A stretch of DNA of 64,000 nucleotides, from NCBI RefSeq assembly GCF_040581485.1, contig NC_090128.1:18344931-18408930 (forward strand). Direction: 5' to 3'. Shown piece after piece: positions 20,791 to 31,900 of the stretch. The DNA is from Linepithema humile (taxonomy: Eukaryota; Arthropoda; Insecta; Hymenoptera; Formicidae). Positions within the stretch are counted from its first letter, which is position 1. Each line of letters begins with the position of its first letter. The notes under the pieces were generated by a model. It made no database searches, was not told the origin of the DNA, and saw nothing but the letters and a program-made list of their open reading frames with translations. Made by a program: the position numbers and the translations under genes.

Positions 20791-21908
20791 TTACATATAA
20801 AGATTTCCTTTGCTGAAAAAATTGTCTACAAATTTAGGTTGTAATTCACAATGCATTTCATTATTTAATACTTGTAAAATTGGTTCTGCACATTTGGAAT
20901 CCATTGCTAAACTGTCGATATATAATATATATAATTTAGCTGACATCTGTCTAAGTTCAGAATATGATAGAACTGAAACAAATAGATAATTTTTATTTTT
21001 TAGTAGAATATTTATATTTAATATGCTTTACATGTTTATCGTGTATAAAACAAATACTAACCTCCTGCACCAACTCCAAATATAAGATTTGGTTGTTCTA
21101 ATGATTTAATGTTACGATCAAGTTCAGTAATATCATGTGCCTTTCTGGTGACTAATATTCTCAAAAATGATGGAATTTCTGGAACATTCGTACTTTTAAA
21201 CCGTGACACATGGTTGCACACTATTGAAATTATACTATTTGCACCCAGTAATAAATCAGATATCTATAAAAAATAAATATATATTGCAGTTAGATTTATT
21301 AAATATATATTAAAATTACTAGATAATTATAGTTAATAAAATATTTACCTCCTTTATAAATTTTCCTGCAACTTTTATATCAAATCCTGGCAATATTATA
21401 CACAAATATATATCTTTATCAGTTTGATGATAGATGGTAGAAACTTTTGTACCATTTTCATTTTCTATGATACATGCTTCTTCCAATTTGTACAACAAGT
21501 ATTGTTGCATAAAAGCTAAAACAAAACCAAAATATTTTAATAAGATATAAATAAAACAGATAATCTAAAACACTGTCATATTGTAACAGAATACATTACA
21601 AATTAAGGAATCTCCTTCCATTAAGATAAACTTTCGCATATGTGTTGGTTTATTTTTTACCCAACGAACATGTAATTTTCTGAAACAACAATCAATTGTG
21701 AAATATCAGTAAATATGCAGAACATCAATTTATTTGTATTTTAATAAAAATTTTATATAAGTTTTAATCAGAAAATAATCTGACAATACATTAGCATCGT
21801 AATTGCAACTCACAAACATGGTTCAGAATCTATCACTTCATATTCGTCTTTATCATCCAAAAATGCTCGTGATGGTGGAAATACAGTCTCTCCAAAGAAA
21901 CTAGCCAT
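20791..21908 (-). CDS. PSMG1: Proteasome assembly chaperone 1 (PAC1), complete
   Basis: PAC1 pairs with PAC2 to guide assembly of the 20S proteasome alpha ring. Five exons: 21814-21908, 21600-21679, 21349-21515, 21062-21263 and 20791-20972. All phases agree, giving 241 residues. The start MASFFGETVFPP resembles vertebrate MAATFFGEVV. IPSFLRILVTRKAH matches the vertebrate LPSPFLRALKT segment, and SLEQPNLIFGVGA/VLSYSELRQ matches LEQPNIVHDLPAAVLSYCQ. The end ...FSKGNLYM corresponds to ...NEIQSNIYT. The identity rests on this end-to-end pattern; sequence similarity is moderate, as usual in this family. It is the intact member of the duplicated pair. The short first exon lies about 280 bp from the F6/D repeats, so its promoter is confined to 21909-22190. 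Confidence 0.85.
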
Positions 21909-22189
21909 CTTTCACTCAAACGTCTTATGAAAGAAGAGAAAAATAATATAATGCTCAGGGCCTTTTCTACCGAAATGTCCGCATTTCCGGTATTGAGTTG
22001 TTTGCCATAAGATGTTTTGCATAAATGCAGTTAGTTTTCTTATTGAAAGTTGTCGCTTTTAGTTTTTTTTATTATTACATCCGATAAGACAAACAACCAT
22101 TAGCATAAAATTCTATTAATTTTGGTACTCAATTAAATTCCAATAAAATTTTAACAAGCGTAAAAAGCGTAAGATATATGTTTATGGGT

Positions 22190-23450
22190 GGACTTCCGAA
22201 AAGCTACTTCCGATTTGGCTGATATATAATATTGGAGTTAGGTAAAATATGTATAGGACCTTATTTGTAGAGCTTTGTATGAGCTTCATTTTTTGTTTGA
22301 CAACTTTTTCCGTACAATGAATATTTTCTGAAATAAGTAACTAAAACAGTTTTACCTTTAAGAGGGTCTGGGGAGGTGGAAAGGACATTTGGGTAATTAT
22401 GCAGAATACCCACGTCACCTCCGATTTTGACCCAACTGGTCTCATTCGATGCGTTTTTTTTTTTTTTTAAACTTTTTCCTTTCACTAAAATGTCGCTCTG
22501 TCCCAGGAGACGAGATATTAAGCGTCAAAGTTGACGACTTTTCAGGTTAGAAAACCTGTCACTTTGACGAATTATAGCGATGTGAGCATACGCTGCGGTC
22601 AGGCGCGCATGCGTTGTAACAGAATTGTGCGCGGATAATCATAAATTGCAAGTCGCAAACCCATATAAAATAGTATAATTATGGACCTTGCTTTGCGTAG
22701 ACACAGGGTATTCCGCCCCCCCTACGGGGGGGCGGACCCCCTGTGTAAAATAAAAATAATAAAACTTTCGTGCGTATTCCAGAGCGACATAGATTGCTTA
22801 ATGTATCAAACTAGCTTTAGCATTATATATTTTTGTGCAATCCAAACTAGCTATGCTAAAGCTAGTTTGGATTGCACAAAAATATATAATGCTAAAGCTA
22901 GTTTGATACATTAAGCAATCTATGTCGCTCTGGAATACGCACGAAAGTTTTATTATTTTTATTTTACACAGGGGGTCCGCCCCCCCTGCGGGGGGGTGGA
23001 ATACCCTGTGTCTACGCAAAGCAAGATCCATAATTATACTATTTTATATGGGTTTGCGACTTGCAATTAATGATTATCGGAAATATATTTTATACTTCGC
23101 GCACAATTCTGTTACATCGCATGCGCGCCTGACCGCAGCGTATGCTCACATCGCTATAATTCGTCAAAGTGACAGGTTTTCTAACCTGAAAAGTCGTCAA
23201 CTTTGACGCTTAATATCTCGTCTCCTGGGACAGAGCGACATTTTAGTGAAAGGAAAAAGTTTAAAAAAAAAAAAAAAAAAACGCATCGAATGAGACCAGT
23301 TGGGTCAAAATCGGAGGTGACGTGGGTATTCTGCATAATTACCGACATTTGCACCAAAAATCGATTTTGGAACATTATTTACTAGATAAAATATGTATTT
23401 AGGCTGAAAATCAGCCATCGGAGGTGATAGTTTTTCGGAAATTTAGCCCA
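22190..23450. repeat. Foldback element F6, copy B, truncated and holding element D
   Basis: Right end TTTAGGCTGAAAATCAGCCATCG..., as in 10890-10920. The left arm is deleted from GGCTGATAT to the sequence matching about 10665 in copy A. Interrupted at GACATTTG by element D. ACAAGCGTAA-type repeats occur on both sides (22153-22175, 23458-23478). Confidence 0.75.
22392..23343. mobile_element. Foldback element D: 952-bp near-perfect palindrome
   Basis: Ends GGTAATTATGCAGAATACCC and inverse. The perfect 8-bp target duplication GACATTTG is at 22384-22391 and 23344-23351. The arms, each over 450 bp, meet at a loop of about 7 bases near 22855 (AACTAGCT...AGCTAGTT). The copy A counterpart has the single site GGCATTTGCG, confirming insertion. 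Equal ORFs on both strands (22681-22914 and 22798-23031) are mirror images of the palindrome, not genes. Variable A/T runs in the arms are the main differences. Confidence 0.93.
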
Positions 23451-23763
23451 AATTTTGACAAGCGTAACAACAAGCGTAAGATGTTTATATTTATAAGCGT
23501 GGCGTTAAGCAAGCATAACTCACTAAAACTTTATCCTCTACAAATTTCTGTTGTCGGTATTATAAATACATACCTCAAAAAGACAAAATTTCGTTGTTTA
23601 AAAGATCAGAAGATTGATTGTGTATTCTCCGTTAACCGCAATTAACCACGTTCAACAGAAAAACTGTTGAACAGTGCTCTCAGATTTGCCCGGATAGGCG
23701 CGCATGCGCAACCTAACGAGCATAAAAACAGTGGCGTGCGCACTGGTGTACTTTTGGCAGGCT

Positions 23764-24083
23764 CAGTGTAGCCAGATCACAGATGTCTATACTAGTACTA
23801 GTAAAAAGGTATACCATATAGTACTCGTTCATTTTAAAAATTATTTTCTGAAAAAAAATAAAAAAATAAAGTATATTTACATATATTTATATGTATATGT
23901 ATATGTATATGAAAATATAAATATATGTAAATATACTTTATTTTTTTATTGATTTTTCAGAAAATAATAATTTTTTAAAATAAACGGGTACCATATGGTA
24001 TACTCTTTTACTAGACTGAAACACTTCACTGCGTTCGCCGCGTCGCGCATGCGCGAAAAACCGGGCCAAATCTGGCTACACTG
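23764..24083. mobile_element. hAT-like MITE family O, copy 2
   Basis: Ends CAGTGTAGCCAG and CTGGCTACACTG, with the perfect 8-bp target duplication GGCAGGCT (23756-23763, 24084-24091). The left terminal repeat has lost its GC-rich middle. The palindromic AT core (about 23870-23950) is nearly identical to that of copy 1. Confidence 0.93.
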
Positions 24084-24220
24084 GGCAGGCTCCAGTTTAA
24101 ATGACGGGCTTCATACAGATTGCACCAAAGCTGCCAGATTGAAGAGTCGGACAATAAGCTACTGCACAGGACAGGATGAGGCTGATATATGAATAAGTAA
24201 AGGTGATATAATACCAAAAT

Positions 24221-24287
24221 AGGGTAATTATGCAGAATACCCACGTCACCTCCGATTTTGACCCAACTGGTCTCACTAAATCTTCTT
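24221..24287. repeat. Terminal fragment of foldback family D
   Basis: GGGTAATTATGCAGAATACC and the following CACCTCCGATTTTGACCC match the D terminus. Only one end is present. Confidence 0.75.
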
Positions 24288-24451
24288 TCACTCGATATTA
24301 TACTTCAGTGAGACAGCATTAAGCTGCGCATTCGCGCCCATCCGGGCACATCTGAGAGCACTGCTGCTCAATTGTCGTCTAGTCAACAGTGTTGCCAACT
24401 TGCTGATAGAACAAATCTTTAAATCAGAATTTAAAAATCTCTAAAAATCTT

Positions 24452-24605
24452 CAATTATTTACCAAAAAACTCGAAAATCTCTAGTTTTTTATTAGAAAGG
24501 GCGGCAAATGATGCAATAAAATGGGATGTTTTGATTGATTAATTCGTAATTTCTCGATTTTCTAATAAAAAACTAGAGATTTTCGAGTTTTTTGGTAAAT
24601 AATTG
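24452..24605. repeat. Hairpin repeat downstream of a hAT-like CAGTGTTGCC end
   Basis: Inverted arms of about 47 bp (CAATTATTTACCAAAAAACT and inverse) around a 60-bp centre. A CAGTGTTGCCAACTTG motif typical of hAT ends lies just upstream (24400), but no matching right end was found. Confidence 0.6.
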
Positions 24606-24825
24606 AAAATTTTCGGCCTTGACAGACGTTCGAAAAAGTGGCCGTAAACACCACGCACCTTTGACACGCACACTATTGGCTTAGTTTACACCGATTGTTT
24701 AGTACACGTATCAAATACTAAATCAGCTTCTTTGATTGGTGTAGATTTTACACTAAACGATTTATAGCTATCGGAGAAGCAGATTTAGTATTTGATACGC
24801 GTACTAAACAATCGGTGTAAACTAA

Positions 24826-24974
24826 TAGCGTTTTCGATTATACAGGATTTGAACGACCCAGGGTTGGTTAATGACGTTATTGCAACCTCTCCACCAATGA
24901 AAGACTTGCATTTATAGTAAAATAGTGATTGATCAACCCTGGGTCGTTCAAATCCTGTATAATCGAAAACGCTA
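24826..24974. mobile_element. MITE-1 copy 7, in the target duplication of Harbinger 2
   Basis: 149 bp, target duplication TAA (24823-24825, 24975-24977). The right-hand TAA is also the left target copy of Harbinger 2. Its octamer is mutated (TGACGTTA). Confidence 0.94.
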
Positions 24975-25514
24975 TAAGGGTGCGATTACATGGAGCGCGG
25001 TTCGCGGTACGCGGTACGCGGTAAAGGAACTAGTAACCAGAACCGTGCCGCCGTGCCGCCTGTTTTTTTTTCCCTCCTATTACATGGAGCCAAAAACTGC
25101 GCGGAAAAGCGGCACGGGCTAGTGACAAATTAACATTTATATGCATTTTTTAAAATGTATTGACTTATTTCTACGTTAATTTTATCGATAAGCTTATTCT
25201 TTCAACGGATCTATTTCATAATTGCATTTAAATTAATGAATTTCATTAAAAAATGCATACAAATGTTAATTTGTCACTAGCCCGTGCCGCATTTCCGCGC
25301 AGTTCTTGGCTCCATGTAATAGGAGGAAAAAAATACAAGCGGCACGGTTCGAATTACTAGTTATCCGGCAGATCGGTTTGGACGGCAAAGTGTTTTAAAT
25401 TAACTCAAGTTTATGCTGTGTATACTGCGAACTGTCAACAGAAAATAATTTGGAGTTCGAGCTTTGTGAGCAAAAAATATACATTTGCACATCAGTGAAA
25501 ATCATTATTTCATC

Positions 25515-26926
25515 ATGGAGATTGCACATATAATGTTAATGGTGATGATTATGTTATTAAAGCAAGCGAGGAATCAATCGAAGAGATATGCAGAAATTAC
25601 AATGCAGAAAGTTATGACTATGTTCTATATTTACATTTGCTACGAAGAATTGGAAGATGAGCGAAATCCACGTCTAATGTGGGTAAGATATATCTTTTCT
25701 GAGCAAAGAAGATTTTTGCAAGGTGCCAGTGATAATTTAATCGTTGAGATGCAATTGTTAGATGAACAAAAATATTTTAATTATCTACGAATGTCTCCAT
25801 CATTGTTCAATAAATTATTGGACCTAGTTGGCCCTCGCATTGAAAAGCAGAAAATGATTCGTAATCCAATAGCAGCTCGAACAAGATTACAAGTGACTCT
25901 ACGCTGGTTAGCTAGTGGTGACAGTATGACATCATTGTCGTATGCCTATCGCATTGCCCAATGCACAATTTCGCACATTATTTCGGAAACATGTGAAGCA
26001 ATTTGGCTCGCTTTAAAAGACAAAGTTTTTCTTGTTCCCAGTGAAAAAAATTGGCGCCGAGTAGCAGACGAATTTGAAACGACGTGTCAATTTCCACATT
26101 GTATAGGCTCTATCGATGGAAAGCACGTTATCATTCAGGTATATAATATGTGTATATATGATACATTTATACAGACTTGTTACATTAGCAATCTGATAAT
26201 GTAAATGATATTTGACCATTACAGGCACCAGCTCGCAGCGGCTCATCATTTTACAATTATAAAGGAAACCACAGTATCAACTTACTCGCAATAAGCGATG
26301 CATTGAATCGCTTCCTCATTGTTGATATCGGAGCTCAAGGAAGGCAAAGCGATGGAGGTGTCTTTGACAACAGTGGATTGCCTCATTTATTTCAATCAAA
26401 TACATTGTGTATTCCTCGACCTATGTGTATCAGTTCTACTGCCACAGAGTTTCCATTCGTACTTGTAGGAGACGAAGCTTTTCCTTTGAATACATATATA
26501 ATGAAACCGTATCCTCGGAATCGCAGTCTAAATACAAGTAAAAAAATGTTTAATTACCGCCTCAGTCGAGCTAGAAGAACAGTGGAATGCGCTTTTGGAA
26601 TTTTAGTAGCGCGATGGAGACTTTACCGTCGACCTATTATTGCGTCCACATCTACAGTTGCAAAAGCTGTACAGGCAACGGTTGTTTTGCACAATTTCAT
26701 CATAAACGAAGAACTTAACTTGCCAACACATAAAAGAAGATATTGTAGGATTCAAGAAGAAGATCAAGACGTGATTAATACCAGTAGTGGACTTATAACT
26801 GTGAGTGGTAATATTGCATCACGAAACTTGGCAGCTGTAAAAATTCGAGATAATTTTGCTTATTACTTTGAACACATTTCTCCATTGCCTTGGCAATGGG
26901 ATAAAGCTTTGTCTAACGATTTTTAA
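25515..26926 (+). CDS. PIF/Harbinger DDE transposase 2
   Basis: Two exons, 25515-26138 and 26225-26926, in phase at HVIIQ/APARSGSS, give 441 residues. The first ATG of the frame (MEIAHIMLMV) is used. A helical N-terminus (YFNYLRMSPSLFNKLLDLVG) is followed by a helix-turn-helix-like region (SMTSLSYAYRIAQCTISHII). The catalytic triad is visible: GSIDGKHV (Asp), LVGDEAFPLNTYIMKPYP (Asp) and NYRLSRARRTVECAFGIL (Glu). No disruption was seen. It is related to transposase 1 but clearly diverged. Confidence 0.95.
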
Positions 26927-27043
26927 GGTGTACTGAAATTTGTAATTAAAATAAAGTAAATTCAATATTTTTCTGCATACAATTTATTTATATCAATTAG
27001 AAAAAGTTAAAAAATAGTAATTAAAATTGTGAGTAAAAATAAA

Positions 27044-28470
27044 CTAGTTCAATCCTTGTTGTGCCTCCATCATTTCCTCTTCTTCAATCGCCAAATCCAT
27101 AAGCCTTCTTTGCAGACTTCGACGCTTGGGATATGGCAGACGGCGTAAAATATCAGCCAACTGCTCCACGAAGCTGTCCACCACATCTCTTTGTTGCTGC
27201 GGTGCTGTTTTTAGCATTTCTAAAAATGCATCTTGCAGCTGTGCTTTCTTTGCTTCTGTAATGTAAATTATTATTACATATGAATATAAGTCAAACACAC
27301 GAAATTATAAAAATTGTACAAATTGTCATATATACAAAAGCCGCGTATATTTACTTTTGTTTTTGTTGGCCGATGTCGATACATTAGAAGTCGCAGACTG
27401 CGGACGTTCTGTATCTGTGGTAATGTCTGTTCTGTCATCGTCATTTTCTGGATAGCTCATGGAGACATCCAACGACACATCTTCATGAACACCACTGTTG
27501 CTGCTGTGTGACGAATTTTGCACAAACTCTGGCAGAGAGTTGACGGTCCTGCAAAATTGAAATTTTTATGTAATTATATAAATACATCAATGCACAAAAG
27601 TCATCAATTTTAAGAACAACATTAACACTTACGATACTGTGTTCAAAATGTCATCGAGAAATCTCATTTTCCCGTAATGAGCAAAAGTGCTCTTCAGCGG
27701 ATGTCCTGCTTCTGCTCCGGATCCACTTTGCACATATCCCTGCATACGCTTGCGGGCTTTGATATATGCATCGCGCAAATGCTTCCATTTTTGCTTTCCC
27801 GATTGCACATCAGTTATTGCTCCTATAATTTTAAACAGAAATCTTTAGTACAAATGCAAACGCGTGCGTAAATTTGCAAATAATATATATTAATAATACA
27901 ATGAAATGATCTTATCTCCAAGACTATTGACAATCTCGTTCCACAAAGCATTTCGTTTTAAATTTGTTCTTTCTTTGGTAGATAATCTATGATCCCACAA
28001 AGCCTTACGCTCATGAACAAGATCGATGAGCAGTTCATCTACTGTTTGCTTTGGGTTGTTTGTACCAAAAATTGCTTCTGACATATTATTAGCAGCATCT
28101 TCCATCTCTTCTGCATCACTGTCATATCTCTGCACTGTGAAATAATAATAAATTAATCAATGTTACAGTAATTTTTTATGTATTTAATTAATATATTTAT
28201 AAAATACAATAAGAACGTTTTGCACTTACACATTGTAACAACAGAGTTTTCATCTACATTGATGGCATGTAAGTGCTCACTAAAATCGCTGAAACAGTGA
28301 TGTGCGAGAGCATTTCCACAAGACCCATGAAGAATATAGTCACAATAGCCACATTTTAATGACTGCAATGGAATTGAAAACGTAAAAGTTCTTTTTACAC
28401 TTATAACAGAAACGTATATAGTTATTAGTTTCATATAAATATATATAATACTTACAGAACCTGAACTCAT
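27044..28470 (-). CDS. MADF-domain accessory protein of Harbinger 2
   Basis: Six exons: 28456-28470, 28230-28362, 27916-28134, 27633-27822, 27355-27548 and 27044-27255. The reading phase holds throughout, for 320 residues. A possible zinc-binding segment comes first (KCGYCDYILHGSCGNALAHHC). The MADF domain follows (LLIDLVHERKALWDHR ... LWNEIVNSLG ... KQKWKHLRDAYIKARKR), then a Ser/Asp-rich linker and a BESS-like C-terminal helix (VDSFVEQLADILRRLPYP). In this family the protein binds the element ends and escorts the transposase. The donor after exon 3 reads GGAG/ATAAGA instead of GTAAG, so this intron may not be removed and the protein could stop early. Confidence 0.83.
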
Positions 28471-28719
28471 CGTATATATTATATTGCATATACTTTTCTC
28501 TTCCAACCGTTTTAATTTTAAACGAATTCTGCTTGCTTTGTTTTCTTCTTTTTCCTTTGATCGACATCTGACAATCTGTTTATATTTGTCTCCTGTATGT
28601 TGTAAATTTAAATCGAACTGCAAGCTTGCGCGCGGATCTGTAATTCTAGTTACTAGTCACTTTAGTTCCTTTATCGCGTACCGCAAACCGCGCTCTATGT
28701 AATCGCACCCTAAGTCATT

Positions 28720-28906
28720 GTATGGATTAGTTATTCCCGGCCCCGTTGCCATATGGTGTCGCCACAGATCTTGGCTACCAACGTGAAGTTGGCTTTAGCG
28801 GTTTATATTTTCATAGTCAAAGGTTTTTCAGGTTTTTCAGGTTATATTATTTACGTAACACGAAACAACATAAAATAATAACGAAATAATTAAATAATAC
28901 AGCAAG
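28720..28906 (+). promoter_or_regulatory. TFIP11 promoter and 5' UTR, squeezed by Harbinger 2
   Basis: Only about 190 bp lie between the F5/Harbinger 2 insertion and the start codon. It contains CCCGGCCCCGTTGCC and TTTATATTTTC, but no clear TATA box or initiator could be assigned. The transcription start is probably here or inside the transposon. Confidence 0.4.
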
Positions 28907-31900
28907 ATGTCTGAAGACGAAGTGGAAAGCTTTGAAATTACTGATTATGATTTAAATAATGAATTTAACATAGCTCGTCCTCGACGCAAACTCTCAAAGA
29001 AGCAACAAATGCTAGGTATATAATCTGCAAATAACATTAAAATAAATTAATAATATAAAAATTTTTTGAAAATGTAGTAAAATTTTAATAATAATTTCTT
29101 TTAATTCTATAGTTTCATCATATCTTTTTAGATAGAACGTCATATTATTTTGTTATTATAATTAATTCACTTTTTTAATAGGAATATGGGCAGATAATAG
29201 TGATGAGGATGAATTATCTGCTAGGCCATCTTTCAAGACTTTCAACAAGGGCCCTAAAAATTATACAGCACCAGTCAATTTCGTTGCTGGTGGTATCCAA
29301 CAGTCAGGGAAACCAAAAGATAAGGAAGATAAAGAAGATGAAGAAGAGGAAGAAGAAATGCGTGATTCTCAAACAAACCTTCACAGTGATTCAAGGTCAG
29401 TTTTTCCCACAGAAAGTATGATGTTAAATTTTTTCTGCAGATTTTTATTAATCTAAATTTATATCTTATTTCTTATATGCAGTTCAGAAGATGAAAAGCC
29501 AAATAGCCCAAAATCACGTTCATCCTTCACTTTAAGTTTAGAAAGTGATATTGCAGGTTTGCGTAAAAAGCGTAGTCAAGTAAATTCATTACTGATGAAA
29601 AGTGGAATGGGTAGTTGGGAAGTACATACCAAGGGCATTGGTGCTAAATTATTACTACAGGTATTTTAAAAACAACAATTTATTATTTGTAGATATTATT
29701 AAAGTAGGACAGTAATAAAAAATAAGTATGATTTCTTGTTTTAGATGGGATTTGAACCTGGTAAGGGCTTGGGTAAACAGTTACAAGGAATTAGCGCACC
29801 AGTGGAAGCACATCTCAGAAAGGGAAGAGGTGCGATAGGTGCATATGGTCCGGAAAAGGTACCAAAGATTCCAGAAAAAAAGAAAGATGATGAGAAGGAA
29901 GAAGCAAAAGAATCCAAGACTAAAGTATCCCAATGGCGGAAGGGTGATAACAGCGGCAAGAAAAAAGTCAGATATTGTTACAGAAGCGTGGATCAAGTTT
30001 TGGAAGATGGAAAATTGAAGCCCAATAAAAAGATTCCAGTATCTAGCGACATGAGCAGAGTTAAAGTTATCGATATGACAGGGCCAGAGCAGAGAATTCT
30101 CAGTGGATATCACGCGATAGCTGGTGGTCAGCAGTGCCCCGATGAGAACGTAATCACATCTGATAAAAAATCTAAAGTGAATTTTGCCTTGCCTGAATTG
30201 CAGCACAATTTAAATTTGCTTGTTGATATGTGCGAGCAAGATATTATTCAAAATGATCGGCGAATGAGACATTTGAATGATAGACTAATCACATTAGAAG
30301 CGGAAAAAAAAAATTTATCAAAAGTTGTCAATCAGCATAGTGAATTAATTGATACCTTGGAAAATGTGCTCATGATCGTGGATAGACTGATGAATGAAAC
30401 AAACGAATTGTCTCTGCAAGAAACTGCGGAGGCTTTCAAAAATTTGCAAGATAATTATTACGAGGAGTACAAAATGTACGAACTTGGTGAATTGGCCAGC
30501 AGTTTTGTAGCGCCGAAAATAAAAGATTGCCTGCTCAGTTGGAATCCACTGATGCAACCGAAACAACCAATTAAATTGTTCCAACAATGGAAGAGTATTT
30601 TAGAAAGTGGAATCAGTACTACGCTTCAGACACAAACGATGCAACCGTATGATCAACTAGTGTGGAATGCATGGATGCCATCGATTAGAGGAGCTATACA
30701 GTAAGTTATTCTTAACAAACACTTCTCGACTTTTTTAGGTCATTCAGTATATCAAAATGTACAAGCAGTTTTCTTTAATCTATAGATTATCTATTTTCTA
30801 ATATCTTTCATTTATAAACGAATTAGACAATGGACGTGTAGGCAGCCTGATCCTCTAATCGAACTGATAGAATATTGGATACCATTGTTACCCAGCTGGA
30901 TCTTAGAAAATATATTAGATTTATTAGTATTGCCAAAATTGACATTAGAGGTAGAAGAATGGAATCCTCTCACCGACACTGTACCTATTCATACATGGAT
31001 TCATCCTTGGTTGCCCTTATTACGTAAGTATATATACAAAATTTACATTTATATCTATACAAATAAATCAATAATCGTATATTATCTTTATCCAGGAAAT
31101 CGTTTGGACACTTTAATTTATCCAATAATACGCAGAAAACTCGGATCTGCATTAGGCGGTTGGCATCCATCAGACAGATCCGCCAGACTAATGCTGCAAC
31201 CTTGGGCGGAAGTGTTTGCCAAGGGTGACATGGAAGCGTTTTTAGTCAAGAATATTGTTCCAAAGTTGCAAATAGCTTTGTCCGAATTTGTTATAAACCC
31301 GCATCAACAGCACTTGGATCAATGGAACTGGGTGTACGAATGGAAGGAATTGATTCCCGTTCACATTATGGCAGGACTGTTCGACAAGTTCTTTTTCCCG
31401 AAGTGGCTACAGGTCTTGGCACTTTGGCTCAATCATTCGCCTAATTATGATCAAGTTACAACCTGGTACATGGGTTGGAAGGGGATGTTAAGCGATAAGT
31501 TATTGGCGGAACCCCTGATAAAAGGTATATTCCCCGTTGCATTGTAAACCTGACTTTTCTTTTATATTCTTCACAATCGCCGTTCATTGAAATATATCAT
31601 GGGACATAAATATGATTTACAGAACACTTCAAGAAAGCATTGGACATGATGAATAGGGCCGGGTCGCAAAGTCATCAGCCCGGCGCAATGGAACAGGTTT
31701 CGTATTTAACGAGCTTAGAGAGAACGCAGCCGACTATGTCGCAGATGGCACCGATTGCGCAGCCGAGAATGGAGGTACGGGGATTGTGCAGTTAGATCGT
31801 CTGGTGTTATTAAACATTGTCCGTAATTAATATTGCATGTATCGTTTTTTTTTCTTTTGCAGAGACTCGCGGAGGTAGTGCGAACGGCCTCGCAAATTCC

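Larger units (their letters stand above)
20139..23660. repeat. Segmental duplication, copy B
   Basis: Partner of 5659-11040, shorter because it lacks the 2-kb insertion and the MITE-1/F5 insertions. Much of the left arm of F6 is deleted, and F6 has gained a 952-bp D element. The right edge is near GTTAACCGC at about 23635. It keeps the intact PSMG1 gene. Confidence 0.85.
24978..28710. mobile_element. PIF/Harbinger element 2, full length
   Basis: Terminal repeats GGGTGCGATTACATGGAGCG and near-inverse. The target duplication is TAA (24975-24977, 28711-28713). A subterminal inverted repeat around AGGAACTAGTAAC / GTTACTAGTCACTTTAGTTCC flanks both genes. A second palindrome (25035-25345, GCCGTGCCGC... 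around ACTAGTGACAAATTAACATT) lies upstream of the transposase. It encodes a complete transposase (+) and a complete MADF-type protein (-), converging tail to tail, so it may be autonomous. Confidence 0.94.
24679..28716. mobile_element. MITE family F5, copy 2, split by MITE-1 and Harbinger 2
   Basis: The left part 24679-24825 starts GGCTTAGTTTACACC. The last bases (GTC, 28714-28716) lie beyond Harbinger 2. The target duplication is ATT (24676-24678, 28717-28719). Joining the flanks gives GGTGTAAACTAAGTC then ATT, close to the inverse of the left end. Confidence 0.82.

Noticed and set aside
22681..23031. Two nearly identical ORFs on opposite strands (MDLALRRHRVF...)
   Set aside because: They are the two arms of palindrome D read on opposite strands; no gene evidence.
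24400..24830. Complete hAT element starting CAGTGTTGCCAACTTG
   Set aside because: No matching inverse end or 8-bp duplication was found nearby.
3005..24974. Repeated palindromes as a CRISPR-like array
   Set aside because: Copies are dispersed, flanked by 3- or 8-bp target duplications and nested; they are transposons in a eukaryotic genome.
25485..25514. Transposase 2 start ten codons upstream
   Set aside because: That start is TTG; the first ATG in frame is at 25515.
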